Positions 8,235 through 17,258 of a stretch of DNA of 64,000 bases are shown here, one piece after another (the first letter of the stretch is position 1; every line of letters begins with the position of its first letter). The DNA lies in assembly GCA_965278985.1 (NCBI GenBank), contig OZ257131.1, forward strand, positions 310,001 to 374,000, read 5' to 3'. The notes beneath the pieces are model-generated. The model was not told the origin of the DNA. It did not search any database and saw only the letters and a program-made list of their open reading frames with translations. The stretch is from CAISIP01 sp965278985. Its GTDB lineage: Bacteria > Pseudomonadota > Gammaproteobacteria > Burkholderiales > Burkholderiaceae_C. Both the position numbers and the translations under genes were made by a program.

Positions 8235-9524
8235 TCAGGCCGGCGCCTTGTCGTGTGTGGCTGCCGTCAATGCCTCGCGCAGCGTGACCAACGCTGCATC
8301 GAACTGCGCATCGGGAATCGTCAACGGGTACAGGAATCGGATCACGTTGCCATAGACACCACAGGTGAGCAGCAGCAGGCCGCGTGCCAGCGCCTCCTTC
8401 TGCACGCGCGCCGTCAGCGCGGCATCGGGTGCGTGCGTGGCAGGGTCGGCGAACTCCATCGCCACCATCGAGCCCAGGCCGCGCACGTCGGAGATCGCGG
8501 GGCAGCCCTCGCGCCACTCGGCCAGCGTGTCCTGCAGCTTCGCGCCCAGTTGCGTCGAGCGCTCCAGAAGCCGCTCCGCGGCGATCACGTCCAGCACTGC
8601 ATGCGCGGACGCCACGGCCAGCGGGTTGCCGGCATAGGTGCCACCCAGGCCACCCGGGGCCGGCGCGTCCATGACCTCGGCGCGGCCACATACGGCCGAC
8701 AGCGGCATGCCGCCTGCGAGGCTCTTGGCCATGGTGATGAGGTCGGGGCGCACGCCGTGGTGCTCCATGGCGAACATGCGGCCCGTGCGGCCGAAGCCGG
8801 TCTGCACCTCGTCGGCGATCAGCAGGATGCCGTGGCGGTCGCACACGGTGCGCAGCGCCTCCAGCAGTGCCGTGGGTGCGATGTTGAAGCCGCCTTCGCC
8901 CTGCACCGGCTCTATGATGATCGCGGCCACGCGGGTGGGGTCGATGTCGGCCTTGAAGAGCTGCTCCAGCGCGGCGATGCTTTGATCCACCGTCACGCCG
9001 TGCAGGGCGTTGGGGAAGGGCAGGTGGTAGACCTCGCCCGGGAAGGGGCCGAAGCCGGTCTTGTAAGGCACGACCTTGCCGGTGAGTGCCAGGCCCATCA
9101 TCGTGCGGCCGTGGAATGCTCCGCCGAAGGCCACCACGCCGGGGCGGCCGGTGAAGCTGCGCGCGATCTTGACGGCGTTCTCCACGGCCTCGGCGCCGGT
9201 GGTGAAAAACGCGGCCTTGGCCGGGCCCTGGATGGGCGCCAGCGCGTTGATGCGTTCGGCCAGGGACACCACGCTTTCGTAGGGCACGATCTGGTAGGCC
9301 GTGTGCGTGAAGCGCTCCAGCTGCGCGCGGATCGCGGCCAGCAGGGCCGGGTGGCGGTGGCCGGTGTTGAGCACGGCGATGCCGGCGGCGAAGTCGGTGA
9401 AGGCGCGGCCTTCCACGTCCCACAGCGTCGCGTTCTCGGCGCGGTCGGCGTAGAAGTTGCACATCACGCCGACGCCGCGCGGGGTGGCGGCCTGGCGGCG
9501 CTGGTCGATCTGGTGGTTCTGCAT
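8235..9524 (-). CDS. gabT: 4-aminobutyrate--2-oxoglutarate aminotransferase
   Basis: A 429-residue class III PLP aminotransferase of normal GabT length. It transfers the amino group of GABA (or a related omega-amino acid) to 2-oxoglutarate, giving succinate semialdehyde. Visible features are the GAEAVENAVKIAR phosphate-binding segment, IIEPVQGEGGF, IADEVQTGFGRTG, and the Schiff-base lysine in ITMAKSLAGGMPLSAV. ATG 9524 has GGGAGA about 8 bases upstream. No gabD lies next to it. The divergent MocR-type gene is probably its activator, as GabR is for gabT in Bacillus. 5-aminovalerate or other omega-amino acids remain possible substrates. Confidence 0.9.
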   Translation of the reverse strand: MQNHQIDQRRQAATPRGVGVMCNFYADRAENATLWDVEGRAFTDFAAGIAVLNTGHRHPALLAAIRAQLERFTHTAYQIVPYESVVSLAERINALAPIQGPAKAAFFTTGAEAVENAVKIARSFTGRPGVVAFGGAFHGRTMMGLALTGKVVPYKTGFGPFPGEVYHLPFPNALHGVTVDQSIAALEQLFKADIDPTRVAAIIIEPVQGEGGFNIAPTALLEALRTVCDRHGILLIADEVQTGFGRTGRMFAMEHHGVRPDLITMAKSLAGGMPLSAVCGRAEVMDAPAPGGLGGTYAGNPLAVASAHAVLDVIAAERLLERSTQLGAKLQDTLAEWREGCPAISDVRGLGSMVAMEFADPATHAPDAALTARVQKEALARGLLLLTCGVYGNVIRFLYPLTIPDAQFDAALVTLREALTAATHDKAPA

Positions 9525-9613
9525 GGCGGGGTCTCCCTGTCTGGACAAGACCGGATTAAAGCCCCAAGCGGCCCTACACTAAAGATCCACTTGGGTAAAT
9601 CGGATGGATCCAA
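9525..9613. promoter_or_regulatory. gabT/MocR divergent control region
   Basis: An 89-base divergent space. Two related direct sequences, TTAAAGCCCCAAG at 9556 and CTAAAGATCCACTTGG at 9579, are offset by 23 bases, about two helical turns. MocR/GabR proteins bind direct repeats, so this pair is a candidate site. The similarity is partial and no footprint is known. Confidence 0.35.
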
Positions 9614-11146
9614 TTGCGCTCGCTGATCGCTGACCTGCTGCTGCAGCGGCTGGCGGCAGCGCGTGCGGTCGCCAGCGCACCGACGCCTGCGAATCGGCGG
9701 CTCTACGACTGCCTGCGCGCGGCCATCCTCGACGGTACGCTGCCCGCAGCCACGCGCCTGCCGGCCTCGCGCGACCTGGCGCGCGAACTTGCGCTGTCAC
9801 GCAATACGGTGGTCTTCGCCTACGACCAGCTGCTGGCGGAGGGGTATGTGCGTTCGCGCGTGGGCAGCGGCACCTACGTGGCCGATGTGTTCCCGGAGTC
9901 GTACACCACGGTCCCGGCCCCTGCGTCCATGCCGGCGCGGGTTGCCGTGACTCCGGTGGACGCTGCGCCGCAGACCATTGCGACGCCGCCCTTGTCGGCG
10001 CGCGCCCAGGGTCTGATGGGCCGCCTGTCCGCCGCGACCGTGCAATGGGGCGCGTTCATGCCAGGCGTGCCCGACGTGACGGCGTTTCCGCACCGGCGCT
10101 TCGCGCAGCTGCTGGCGCGCCAGGCGCGTACCGGCTCGCCCGCGCTGCGCAGCTACGCATCCTCCGGCGGCCACCCTGCCCTGCAGCGCAGCCTCGCGCA
10201 GTACCTGCGGCAGGCGCGTTCGGTGCAGTGTTCGCCCGAACAGATACTGGTCACCGAAGGCATCCACCAGGCCATCGACCTCGTCACGCGGCTTCTGGCC
10301 GACCCCGGCGATGCGGCCTGGGTCGAGGACCCCGGCTACTGGGGCACCCGCAGCATCCTGCGCATCAACGGCATCGAGGCCCGCCCCGTGCCCGTGGACG
10401 CCGAGGGCCTGCAGGTACCGGAACAGGCTCCTGATGACCCTCGGCTGCGACTGGCCTTCGTCACGCCGTCCCACCAGTACCCGCTGGGCCCCGTGATGGG
10501 CCTGGCACGGCGCCTCGCGCTGCTGGAGGTCGCGCGCCGCCGCAGGCTGTGGGTGGTGGAGGACGACTACGACAGCGAGTTCCGCTTCGCGGGGCAGCCC
10601 ATCCCCTCGCTGCAGGGGCTGCTGCCGGATGCGCCCGTGATCTACGTCGGCACCTTCAGCAAGACGCTGTACCCCGGCCTGCGCACGGCCTACATGGTGT
10701 TGCCACGCGCCTTGAGCGAGAGCTTCCGCGCCGCGCAGATGGAGCTGTACCGCGGCGGCCATTTGCTGGAGCAGGCCGCGCTGGCCGAGTTCATGGACAG
10801 CGGGCAGTACGCGGCCCACATCCGCCGCATGCGGCTGCTGTACGGCGCGCGGCGTGCACACCTGATCCGGCGCATCGAGGCGCACCTGGGACCGGGCTGG
10901 CTGCATCCGCTGGACAGCAATGCGGGGCTGCACCTGGTGCTGGCGTTGCCGCCCGGGGTGTCGGATGTGCGGGTCAGCGAGGAGGCGGGACGCCAGGGTG
11001 TGCTGGTGCGGCCGCTGTCGCGGTATTACGCGGGCGGCGTTGCGCCCGCGGGGCTGTTGCTGGGCTTCGCGTGTGTGGCGGAGGCGGCGATGGAGGCGCC
11101 CCTGCAGGTGCTGGCCCGCTGCATCGAGGCCGCGCGCGGCGCGTGA
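9614..11146 (+). CDS. MocR/PdxR-type regulator (GntR HTH + aminotransferase fold)
   Basis: A 510-residue chimeric regulator. Residues about 30-100 are a GntR winged helix (ILDGTLPAATRLPASRDLAR, then LALSRNTVVFAYDQLLAEGY and SRVGSGTYVA). From about residue 140 on there is a fold-type I aminotransferase domain with the PLP lysine in TFSKTLYPGLRTAYM. Such proteins sense an amine through PLP. No ATG is available before the HTH; the ATG at 9604 is out of frame and hits a stop, so TTG 9614 is the best start. It is divergent from gabT and is likely its GABA-dependent activator, as with GabR. Confidence 0.9.
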   Translation: MRSLIADLLLQRLAAARAVASAPTPANRRLYDCLRAAILDGTLPAATRLPASRDLARELALSRNTVVFAYDQLLAEGYVRSRVGSGTYVADVFPESYTTVPAPASMPARVAVTPVDAAPQTIATPPLSARAQGLMGRLSAATVQWGAFMPGVPDVTAFPHRRFAQLLARQARTGSPALRSYASSGGHPALQRSLAQYLRQARSVQCSPEQILVTEGIHQAIDLVTRLLADPGDAAWVEDPGYWGTRSILRINGIEARPVPVDAEGLQVPEQAPDDPRLRLAFVTPSHQYPLGPVMGLARRLALLEVARRRRLWVVEDDYDSEFRFAGQPIPSLQGLLPDAPVIYVGTFSKTLYPGLRTAYMVLPRALSESFRAAQMELYRGGHLLEQAALAEFMDSGQYAAHIRRMRLLYGARRAHLIRRIEAHLGPGWLHPLDSNAGLHLVLALPPGVSDVRVSEEAGRQGVLVRPLSRYYAGGVAPAGLLLGFACVAEAAMEAPLQVLARCIEAARGA

Positions 11147-11192
11147 CGGTTTGCGCGACGCGGTGGCCACGCCGGCAGTCCGTCTCGCTCGT

Positions 11193-12506
11193 TTAGACGA
11201 AGCGATTCACCACGTTCTCCAGCCGCTCCTGCCGCCCCGACCGCGGCGTGGGCGAGATGCCCTGGTCATGCACGCGCGCGGCCAGCGCGTCCAGGCTCGC
11301 GCCGCCGGTGATGGCCTTGCCGAGTTCGCCGTCCCAGCCGGCATAACGCTCCTGCACGGCGCGTTCCAGTTCGCCGGATTCGTACAGCGCTGCCGCCGAC
11401 AGGAAGGCCCGCGCCAGCGTGTCGATGCCGCCCACGTGGGCTTCGACCTGGTCCACGGGGTCGATGCTCTGGCGGCGCACCTTGGCGTCGAAGTTCATGC
11501 CGCCATTGCCCAGGCCGCCGTGGCGGATGATCTCCAGCATCGCGGGGACCAGGGCCACATGGTTGTTGGGGAACTGGTCCGTGTCCCAGCCCAGTTGCTC
11601 GTCGCCGCGGTTCGCGTCCAGCGAGCCCAGGATGCCGAGGGCCGCGGCCGTGGCCACCTCGTGTTCGAAGCTGTGCCCCGACAGCGTGGCGTGGTTCACC
11701 TCGATGTTGACCTTGACCTCCTTCTCCAGGCCGAAGCGCTGCAGGAAACCGAAGACCGTGGCGCTGTCGTAGTCGTATTGGTGCTTGGTGGGTTCCTGGG
11801 GCTTGGGTTCGATGAGGATCGTGCCCTTGAAGCCGATCTTGTGTTTGTGTTCCACCACGGCGGACAGGAAGCGGCCGTAGTTGTCCAGCTCGCGCTTCAG
11901 GTCGGTGTTGAGCAGCGTCTCGTAACCTTCGCGGCCGCCCCACAACACATAGTTGTCGCCGCCCAGGCGGTGCGTCCACTCCAGCACGTGTTTCACCTGC
12001 GCGGCGGCATAGGCGAAGACCTCGGGATCAGGATTGGTGGCGGCACCACCCATGAAGCGCGGCGCGGAGAACAGGTTCGCCGTGCCCCACAGCAGGCGCG
12101 GGCCACCGTCGGCCATCTTGCGTTGGGCGCGTTCCAGCACCTGGTCGAGGAAGGCGTTGGACTCGCGCAGCGTCGCACCTTCGGGCGCCACGTCGCGATC
12201 ATGGAAACACCAGAAGGGCAGGCCCACGCGCTCGAAGAAGTCGAAGGCGTTGTCCAGCTTCAGTTGCGCGGCCTGCAGCGGATCGCCTTCAAACCAGGGG
12301 CGCTCAAAGAGGTTGCCGCCGAGGGCGAAGGGGTCCTGCCCGCCCCAGCAGAAGGTGTGCCAGTAGCAGACGGCGGGACGCAGGTGTTCGGCCAGGGTCT
12401 TGCCCAGCACGACGCGGTTGGCGTCGTACCAGCGGAAGGCCAGGGGGTTGTTGCTCTGGGGGCCCTCGTAGCGTACGGGGGCGATGTCGGCGTAGACACG
12501 GGTCAT
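11193..12506 (-). CDS. xylA: Xylose isomerase
   Basis: A 437-residue xylose isomerase that converts D-xylose to D-xylulose with two divalent metals. The catalytic block WCFHDRDVAPEG is present. Metal-ligand segments are visible in LIEPKPQEPTKHQYD, KVNIEVNHATLSGH and NRGDEQLGWDTDQFPN. The family signature appears as GGDNYVLWGGREGYETL, with Asp where Glu is usual. Length is typical of class II enzymes. It is the last gene of a minus-strand xylose operon, 28 bases after xylB. Confidence 0.97.
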   Translation of the reverse strand: MTRVYADIAPVRYEGPQSNNPLAFRWYDANRVVLGKTLAEHLRPAVCYWHTFCWGGQDPFALGGNLFERPWFEGDPLQAAQLKLDNAFDFFERVGLPFWCFHDRDVAPEGATLRESNAFLDQVLERAQRKMADGGPRLLWGTANLFSAPRFMGGAATNPDPEVFAYAAAQVKHVLEWTHRLGGDNYVLWGGREGYETLLNTDLKRELDNYGRFLSAVVEHKHKIGFKGTILIEPKPQEPTKHQYDYDSATVFGFLQRFGLEKEVKVNIEVNHATLSGHSFEHEVATAAALGILGSLDANRGDEQLGWDTDQFPNNHVALVPAMLEIIRHGGLGNGGMNFDAKVRRQSIDPVDQVEAHVGGIDTLARAFLSAAALYESGELERAVQERYAGWDGELGKAITGGASLDALAARVHDQGISPTPRSGRQERLENVVNRFV

Positions 12507-12534
12507 GGTGAAAGCTCGGTGGGTGTGAAAAGGG

Positions 12535-14004
12535 TCAGGGGGCGTCCGGCTGCATGGCACGCAGCGGGGCATAGGCTTCGCGGAACCGCTGCCAGCGCGG
12601 TTGCAGGCGCGCGGCCGCATCGGCGGAGGGGAGGAAGGAGGCGGCCACCTCGGGCGAGCGCAGCACGGCCTCGGGCGCGGCACCCAGACCCAGCAGCGCG
12701 AGGCGCGCCGCGCCGAGCGCGGGGCCGACCTCGGCACCGGCAGGGCGGTCGATGGGCCGCTGCAGCACATCGGCCAGCAGCTGCAGCCAGGCGTCGGAGC
12801 GTGCGCCGCCACCCAGTGCCAGCAGCCGCGCCGGGTCGCTGCCCGCTTCGCGCAAGGCGGCCATGCCGTCACCGAACGCAAAGGCCACGCCTTCGATCAC
12901 CGCATAACTGAGGTCGTCGCGCACATGCGCATGGCGCAGGCCGAGGAAGGACGCGGCTGCCACGGGGTCTGCATGGGGCGTGCGTTCGCCCGACAGGTAG
13001 GGCAGGAAGAGCGGCGCGTCCCCGCGCACCACGCCGGGGGCGATACCGGCCAGCAGCGCGGCGGGCTCCATGCCCGCCATGCCGCACCACCACGACAGGG
13101 CGCTGGAAGCCGACAGCATCACGGCCATCTGGTGCCAGGTGCCGGGCAGGGCGTGGCAGAAGGTGTGGACACCGCGCTCGGGGTTGCCGCGGGCGTCGGG
13201 CGACACCGTGAAGATCACACCCGAGGTGCCCAGCGAAACGAAGGCATCGCCCGGCCGCACCACGCCCACGCCGACGGCGCCCCCGGCGTTGTCGCCGGCG
13301 CCGGCCATGATGCGCACGCCCGCATCCAGCCCGAAGGCCTCAGCCCAGCGCGGCAGCAAGGTGCCCACCGGGTCGGGGCCTTCGTGCAGGTCGGGCATTT
13401 CCTGGAGCCGCATGCCGCTGGCGGCCAGCATGGCCTCGCTCCAGCGCCGCGAGATGACGTTGAGCCACAGCGTGCCGGCGGCGTCGCTGCAATCCGTGCT
13501 CATCACGCCACTGAGCTGCAGCACCAGCCAGTCCTTGGGCAGCAGCACCTTGGCCACGTGGCGGAACACCTCGGGCTCGTGTTCGGCCACCCACATGAGC
13601 TTGGGCGCCGTGAAGCCGGCCATCGCGCGGTTGGCCGTGATGCGCCGCGTGGCCGGCTCACGCTGTTCCAGCTCGGCACATTGGGCCTGCGAGCGGCCAT
13701 CGTTCCAGAGGATCGCGGGGCGCAGCACCTCACCATGGCGGTCCAGCAGCACCGCACCGTGCATCTGGCCCGCGATGGCCAGGCCGCGCACGGCGGCCCA
13801 CTGCGCGGGCGTCGCGCGCTCGCGCAGCGTGCGCATGGCGCTTTGCAGGGCGGCCAGCCAGTCGGCGGGTGCCTGCTCCGACCACACCGGCTGCGGGTGC
13901 GACACCGTGAGGGGCGCCATGGCCTCGGCCAGCAGCGCGCCGTCTTCGGACACCAGCACGGCCTTGAGGCCGGAGGTGCCGAGGTCCAGTCCAATCACGT
14001 TCAT
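12535..14004 (-). CDS. xylB: Xylulokinase
   Basis: A 489-residue FGGY-family sugar kinase that phosphorylates D-xylulose to xylulose 5-phosphate, feeding the pentose phosphate pathway. The N-terminal ATPase motif GLDLGTSGLKAVL, QMHGAVLLD, the FGGY-type stretch PYLSGERTPHADP and LGGGARSDAWLQLLADVLQRPI all fit XylB. It lies between xylA and the sugar ABC ATPase on the same strand, with 10 bases to the ATPase stop, so the substrate assignment is strong. Confidence 0.96.
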   Translation of the reverse strand: MNVIGLDLGTSGLKAVLVSEDGALLAEAMAPLTVSHPQPVWSEQAPADWLAALQSAMRTLRERATPAQWAAVRGLAIAGQMHGAVLLDRHGEVLRPAILWNDGRSQAQCAELEQREPATRRITANRAMAGFTAPKLMWVAEHEPEVFRHVAKVLLPKDWLVLQLSGVMSTDCSDAAGTLWLNVISRRWSEAMLAASGMRLQEMPDLHEGPDPVGTLLPRWAEAFGLDAGVRIMAGAGDNAGGAVGVGVVRPGDAFVSLGTSGVIFTVSPDARGNPERGVHTFCHALPGTWHQMAVMLSASSALSWWCGMAGMEPAALLAGIAPGVVRGDAPLFLPYLSGERTPHADPVAAASFLGLRHAHVRDDLSYAVIEGVAFAFGDGMAALREAGSDPARLLALGGGARSDAWLQLLADVLQRPIDRPAGAEVGPALGAARLALLGLGAAPEAVLRSPEVAASFLPSADAAARLQPRWQRFREAYAPLRAMQPDAP

Positions 14005-14014
14005 GGGCGGGTCC

Positions 14015-14791
14015 TCAGGGGTTGAAGGACTCGGCCACACGCGTGACCTTTTTGCCGGCGATGATCATGCCCAGCACCTCGTCTTCCGTGACCTCGCTGG
14101 TGCGGTAGGTACCCACCGTCTTGCCGTTCTTCATGACGGAGAGCCGGTCCGACAGGCCGAAGACATCGGGCATGTCGTGCGAGATCAGGAAGATGCCCAC
14201 GCCCTGGGCCTTCAGCTTGCGCACCAGCTCGTGGACCATGCGGGTCTCTTCCGGCCCCAGCGCCGCGCAGGGCTCGTCCATGATCAGCGCCTTGGCATTG
14301 AAATACAGCGCGCGCGAGATCGCCACGACCTGGCGTTGGCCGCCTGACAACATGCGCACCGGCACGCGGATGTTCTTGAAGTTCGGATTGAGGCGATGGA
14401 ACACGTCGCGCGCGGCCTTCTCCATCGCGTAGTCGTCCAGCGTGCCCCAGCGCGTGCGCAGCTCGCGGCCCAGGAACAGGTTGGCGACGGCGTCGAGGTT
14501 GTCGGCCAGCGCCAGCGTCTGGTAGATGGTCTCCACGCCCAGGTTCTGCGAGTCGGCGGGATTCTGGATCTGCGCGACCTGGCCTGCGATGCGGACTTCG
14601 CCGCTGTCGATGGGGAACGCGCCGGCCAGCATCTTCATCAGCGTGGACTTGCCCGCGCCGTTGTGGCCCAGCAGGGCCACCACTTCGCCGGGGTAGACGG
14701 AGAGGCTCACGTCCTCCACGGCGCGCACGCCACCGAAGGCCTTGTGGATGCCGCGCAGTTCCACGATCGGGGTGTTCATCACTGCGCTCAT
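14015..14791 (-). CDS. xylG: Sugar (xylose) ABC transporter ATPase, single domain
   Basis: A 258-residue ATPase that powers sugar import. Walker A is GHNGAGKST (residues 42-50), the ABC signature is LSGGQRQ (148-154), Walker B is ALIMDEP, and FLISHD holds the switch histidine. Enteric XylG, like most CUT2 ATPases, has two ABC cassettes in about 500 residues. This one has a single cassette, as in the FrcA type and some alpha- and betaproteobacterial xylose systems, so it should act as a homodimer. Its ATG overlaps the permease stop by four bases (ATGA), showing translational coupling. Confidence 0.9.
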   Translation of the reverse strand: MSAVMNTPIVELRGIHKAFGGVRAVEDVSLSVYPGEVVALLGHNGAGKSTLMKMLAGAFPIDSGEVRIAGQVAQIQNPADSQNLGVETIYQTLALADNLDAVANLFLGRELRTRWGTLDDYAMEKAARDVFHRLNPNFKNIRVPVRMLSGGQRQVVAISRALYFNAKALIMDEPCAALGPEETRMVHELVRKLKAQGVGIFLISHDMPDVFGLSDRLSVMKNGKTVGTYRTSEVTEDEVLGMIIAGKKVTRVAESFNP

Positions 14792-15969
14792 GACATCCGC
14801 TCCCCGGTCGCACGCCGGTACAACACATCGAAGACCACGGCCACGATCAGCACCTGCCCGATGATGACCATGCGCCAGCCGATGTCCACGGACAGCAGCA
14901 ACAGGCCGCTCTCGAGGAACTGGATGATCAGCGCGCCCAGAACCGTGCCCAGCACCGTGCCGCTGCCGCCCGACAAGGCCACGCCACCGATCACCGCGGC
15001 GGCGATCACATACAGCTCCTGGTTCGCGCCCAGTGAATTGGTGCCGGCGTTGAGCCGCGACACCGCCACCACCGTGGCCACCGTGACCATCAGCGCCAGC
15101 AGCAGGTAGAGCTTGAGCATCACGCGCTTGACCGGAATGCCCACCAGAAGCGCCGCCTCGGGGTTGCCACCGATGGCGTAGACATACCGCCCGAAGCGTG
15201 TGCGGTTGACCAGGAAGGCCACCGCCATCACACACACGCCCCAGATCACGACGGGCACGGGCACACCCTGGCCGGGCCGCGTTTCTTCGAGCTGGTAGGC
15301 GTTCATGATGGCCACGAAGCCACAGGCCACCACGACAAAGAACAGCGTGATGGCCGCGTCGAACCACGCGGGCCGCAGCGTGAAGCCATTGGCCTCGGCT
15401 TGGCGTCGGCGTGCAATGGTGCTCCACACCAGCCAGGCACTGGCCACCAGCGCCAGCACCCAGCTCCAGAGCGGCCCCAGCGAGCCTTCGAGCCCGCCGC
15501 CGATCATCAGGAAGGTGGGATCGCTCACAGGCTGTGTCTTGCCCTGCGCCACGAGGAAGGCCGCGCCACGGAAGGTCATGAGACCGCCCAGCGTGACCAC
15601 GAAGGAGGGCACGCCCAGGTACGCATTGAGCCAACCCTGGTAGAGCCCGATCACGCAGGCCAGCGCGAGGCCCGCAAACGACGCCGGGATCCAGTGCCAC
15701 TCCTTCGTGTACATCAGGAAGGCCACCAGCACCCCCACCACACCCATCACCGAGCCCACCGACAGGTCGATCTGGCGCGCCACGATGATGAGCGCCATCG
15801 CGGTGGCGACGATGCCGACCACGGCCGTCTGCTGCGCGATGTTGTAGAGGTTCTCGGGCGTGAGGAAGTTGCTGGTGAGCGCGTGGAAGACCAGCGCCAT
15901 GACCGTTAGCACGCCGGCCATGATGGCCAGGCGCAGGTCCAGCGAACTGATCTGCAGTTTGTTCAGCAT
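14788..15969 (-). CDS. xylH: Xylose ABC transporter permease
   Basis: A 393-residue inner-membrane permease of the CUT2 (BPD_transp_2) family with about ten hydrophobic segments. The family-typical ARQIDLSVGSVMG, PSFVVTLGGLMTFRGAAFL, YAIGGNPEAALLVGIPV and YVIAAAVIGGVALSGGSG blocks are all present. It is a XylH-type protein, slightly longer than ribose permeases. It sits between the binding protein and the ATPase genes; the 136-base gap to the binding-protein gene holds a dispersed repeat, and a four-base overlap couples it to the ATPase. Confidence 0.93.
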   Translation of the reverse strand: MLNKLQISSLDLRLAIMAGVLTVMALVFHALTSNFLTPENLYNIAQQTAVVGIVATAMALIIVARQIDLSVGSVMGVVGVLVAFLMYTKEWHWIPASFAGLALACVIGLYQGWLNAYLGVPSFVVTLGGLMTFRGAAFLVAQGKTQPVSDPTFLMIGGGLEGSLGPLWSWVLALVASAWLVWSTIARRRQAEANGFTLRPAWFDAAITLFFVVVACGFVAIMNAYQLEETRPGQGVPVPVVIWGVCVMAVAFLVNRTRFGRYVYAIGGNPEAALLVGIPVKRVMLKLYLLLALMVTVATVVAVSRLNAGTNSLGANQELYVIAAAVIGGVALSGGSGTVLGTVLGALIIQFLESGLLLLSVDIGWRMVIIGQVLIVAVVFDVLYRRATGERMS

Positions 15970-16016
15970 GGGATGTCTCGCAAAATCTTCCGAGCGTTGG
16001 TGCTTCTGCCAGGGCA

Positions 16017-16102
16017 CCCGCGGAACTGGCTTTGCCAGGCCGCTGGGTGCGCCCCCCTCCCGCAGGAGAGGGGGGTGCGGCGAAGCCGCTTGGGGGGTGG
16101 TT
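16017..16102. repeat. Dispersed GC-rich intergenic repeat, copy A
   Basis: A palindromic element between the xylose binding-protein and permease genes. It starts CGCGGAACTGGCTTTGCCAG, has a central run-rich hairpin (GCCCCCCTCCCGCAGGAGAG and following G-run) and ends near GCTTGGGGGGTGG. A second, diverged copy lies at 61493-61580. Its position downstream of the first cistron of an ABC operon would suit a role in stabilising the upstream binding-protein message, as REP elements do; that role is inferred. Confidence 0.7.
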
Positions 16103-16105
16103 CGC

Positions 16106-17137
16106 TTATTTGCAGGCGGCTGGCGCCGTGGCTGCATCCACGCCCTTGCAGGCAGCGTCCTTGGTGATCCATCCGGCCTTGATGACCACATCCAGGTTGT
16201 CGCGCGTGATGGCCACGGGCTTCAGGAACTTCGCGTCCAGGCTGACCTTCTTCTCGCCTTCGGCCCACTTCATGGAGCCCGACACGGCCTTCTTGTTGGC
16301 CAGGTTCACGGCCGCTTCGGCGGCTTCACGGCCCAGGTCGCGTGCGTCCTTCCACACCGACACGGTCTGCGTGCCCAGCGCCACGCGGTTCAGCGCCGCG
16401 AAGTCACCGTCCTGGCCGGACACGGGCACGCCCTTGAGGCCACGCGCGGAGAGCGCTGCCACCACGCCACCGGCCGTGCCGTCGTTGGAGGCCACCACCG
16501 CGTCCACCTTGTTGGCGTTCTTGGTCAGGATCTGCTCCATGTTCTTCTGCGCCACTTCGGGCTTCCAGCCCTCGGTGTATTCGTCGCCCACGATCTTGAT
16601 GTCGCCTTTCTTCACGGCAGCGTCGATGGCCTCCTGCTGGCCCGCACGCAGGAAGTTGGCGTTGGGGTCGGTGGGCGAGCCCTTGATCATCACGTAGTTG
16701 CCCTTGGGCTTGGCCTTGAACACGGCCTCGGCCTGCATCTTGCCCACGGCCTTGTTGTCGAAGGTGATGTAGAACACGCCGGGGGTTTCGATCAGGCGGT
16801 CATAGGCGACGACGGGGATGCCCTTGGCCTTGGCCTTGTTGATGGCCGGCAGGATCGCGTCCTTGTCCATCGCCAGGATGATCAGCGCCTTGGCGCCCTT
16901 GGCGATCAGGCCGTCGATGTCGGCCAACTGCTTCTCGGGCGAGCCACCGGCGTCCGCGCTCACGTATTCGCCGCCGGACTTGGCCAGCTGGCCCTTGATG
17001 GCGGCCTCGTCGGTCTTCCAGCGTTCTTCCTGGAAGTTGGACCAGCTTACGCCGATCACGGGGCCGGCGGCCTGGGCGAGCGCCCCGAAGGCTGCCAGTG
17101 TGGCGGCGATGGCGATCCGGTTGAAATGCATGCGCAT
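16106..17137 (-). CDS. xylF: D-xylose ABC transporter substrate-binding protein
   Basis: A 343-residue periplasmic sugar-binding protein (Peripla_BP_4) with a signal peptide, MRMHFNRIAIAATLAAFGAL...AQA. The mature protein starts GPVIGVSWSNFQEERWKTD, close to XylF family proteins. VVASNDGTAGGVVAAL and VPVSGQDGDFAALNRVALG are typical sugar-contact segments. It is the first structural gene after the LacI regulator, with AGAGGAGC before its ATG. The downstream repeat may raise its expression relative to the permease. Confidence 0.94.
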   Translation of the reverse strand: MRMHFNRIAIAATLAAFGALAQAAGPVIGVSWSNFQEERWKTDEAAIKGQLAKSGGEYVSADAGGSPEKQLADIDGLIAKGAKALIILAMDKDAILPAINKAKAKGIPVVAYDRLIETPGVFYITFDNKAVGKMQAEAVFKAKPKGNYVMIKGSPTDPNANFLRAGQQEAIDAAVKKGDIKIVGDEYTEGWKPEVAQKNMEQILTKNANKVDAVVASNDGTAGGVVAALSARGLKGVPVSGQDGDFAALNRVALGTQTVSVWKDARDLGREAAEAAVNLANKKAVSGSMKWAEGEKKVSLDAKFLKPVAITRDNLDVVIKAGWITKDAACKGVDAATAPAACK

Positions 17138-17258
17138 AGTGAGTGCTCCTCTGGATGTTTCTGCTATCGATGGCCGGCGGCAGCGGTAACCGACCTGAAG
17201 GGTTGCGCCGGACCGCCTCCGGCGTGAAGAAAAAAAAGGGGCTACTGCACGGGACGGC
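17138..17258 (-). promoter_or_regulatory. xylF upstream region with candidate LacI site
   Basis: A 121-base space between lacI and xylF, both on the minus strand. It holds a near-palindrome CGGTAACCG (17184-17192), a candidate LacI-family site, and a perfect hairpin CGCCGGA-N5-TCCGGCG (about 17207-17225). A run of eight A (17230-17237, T on the transcribed strand) follows the lacI stop; a weak stem CGGGAC/GTCCCG lies about ten bases before it, so an imperfect lacI terminator is possible. Confidence 0.4.

Noticed and set aside
8199..9626. 475-codon plus-strand frame antisense to gabT
   Set aside because: His/Gly/Arg-rich mirror of gabT with no domain; gabT itself is unmistakable.
17207..17237. 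Hairpin plus A-run as a standard terminator
   Set aside because: The A-run follows the hairpin on the plus strand, where no gene ends. On the minus strand the T-run comes before the hairpin, so this hairpin is not a normal terminator.
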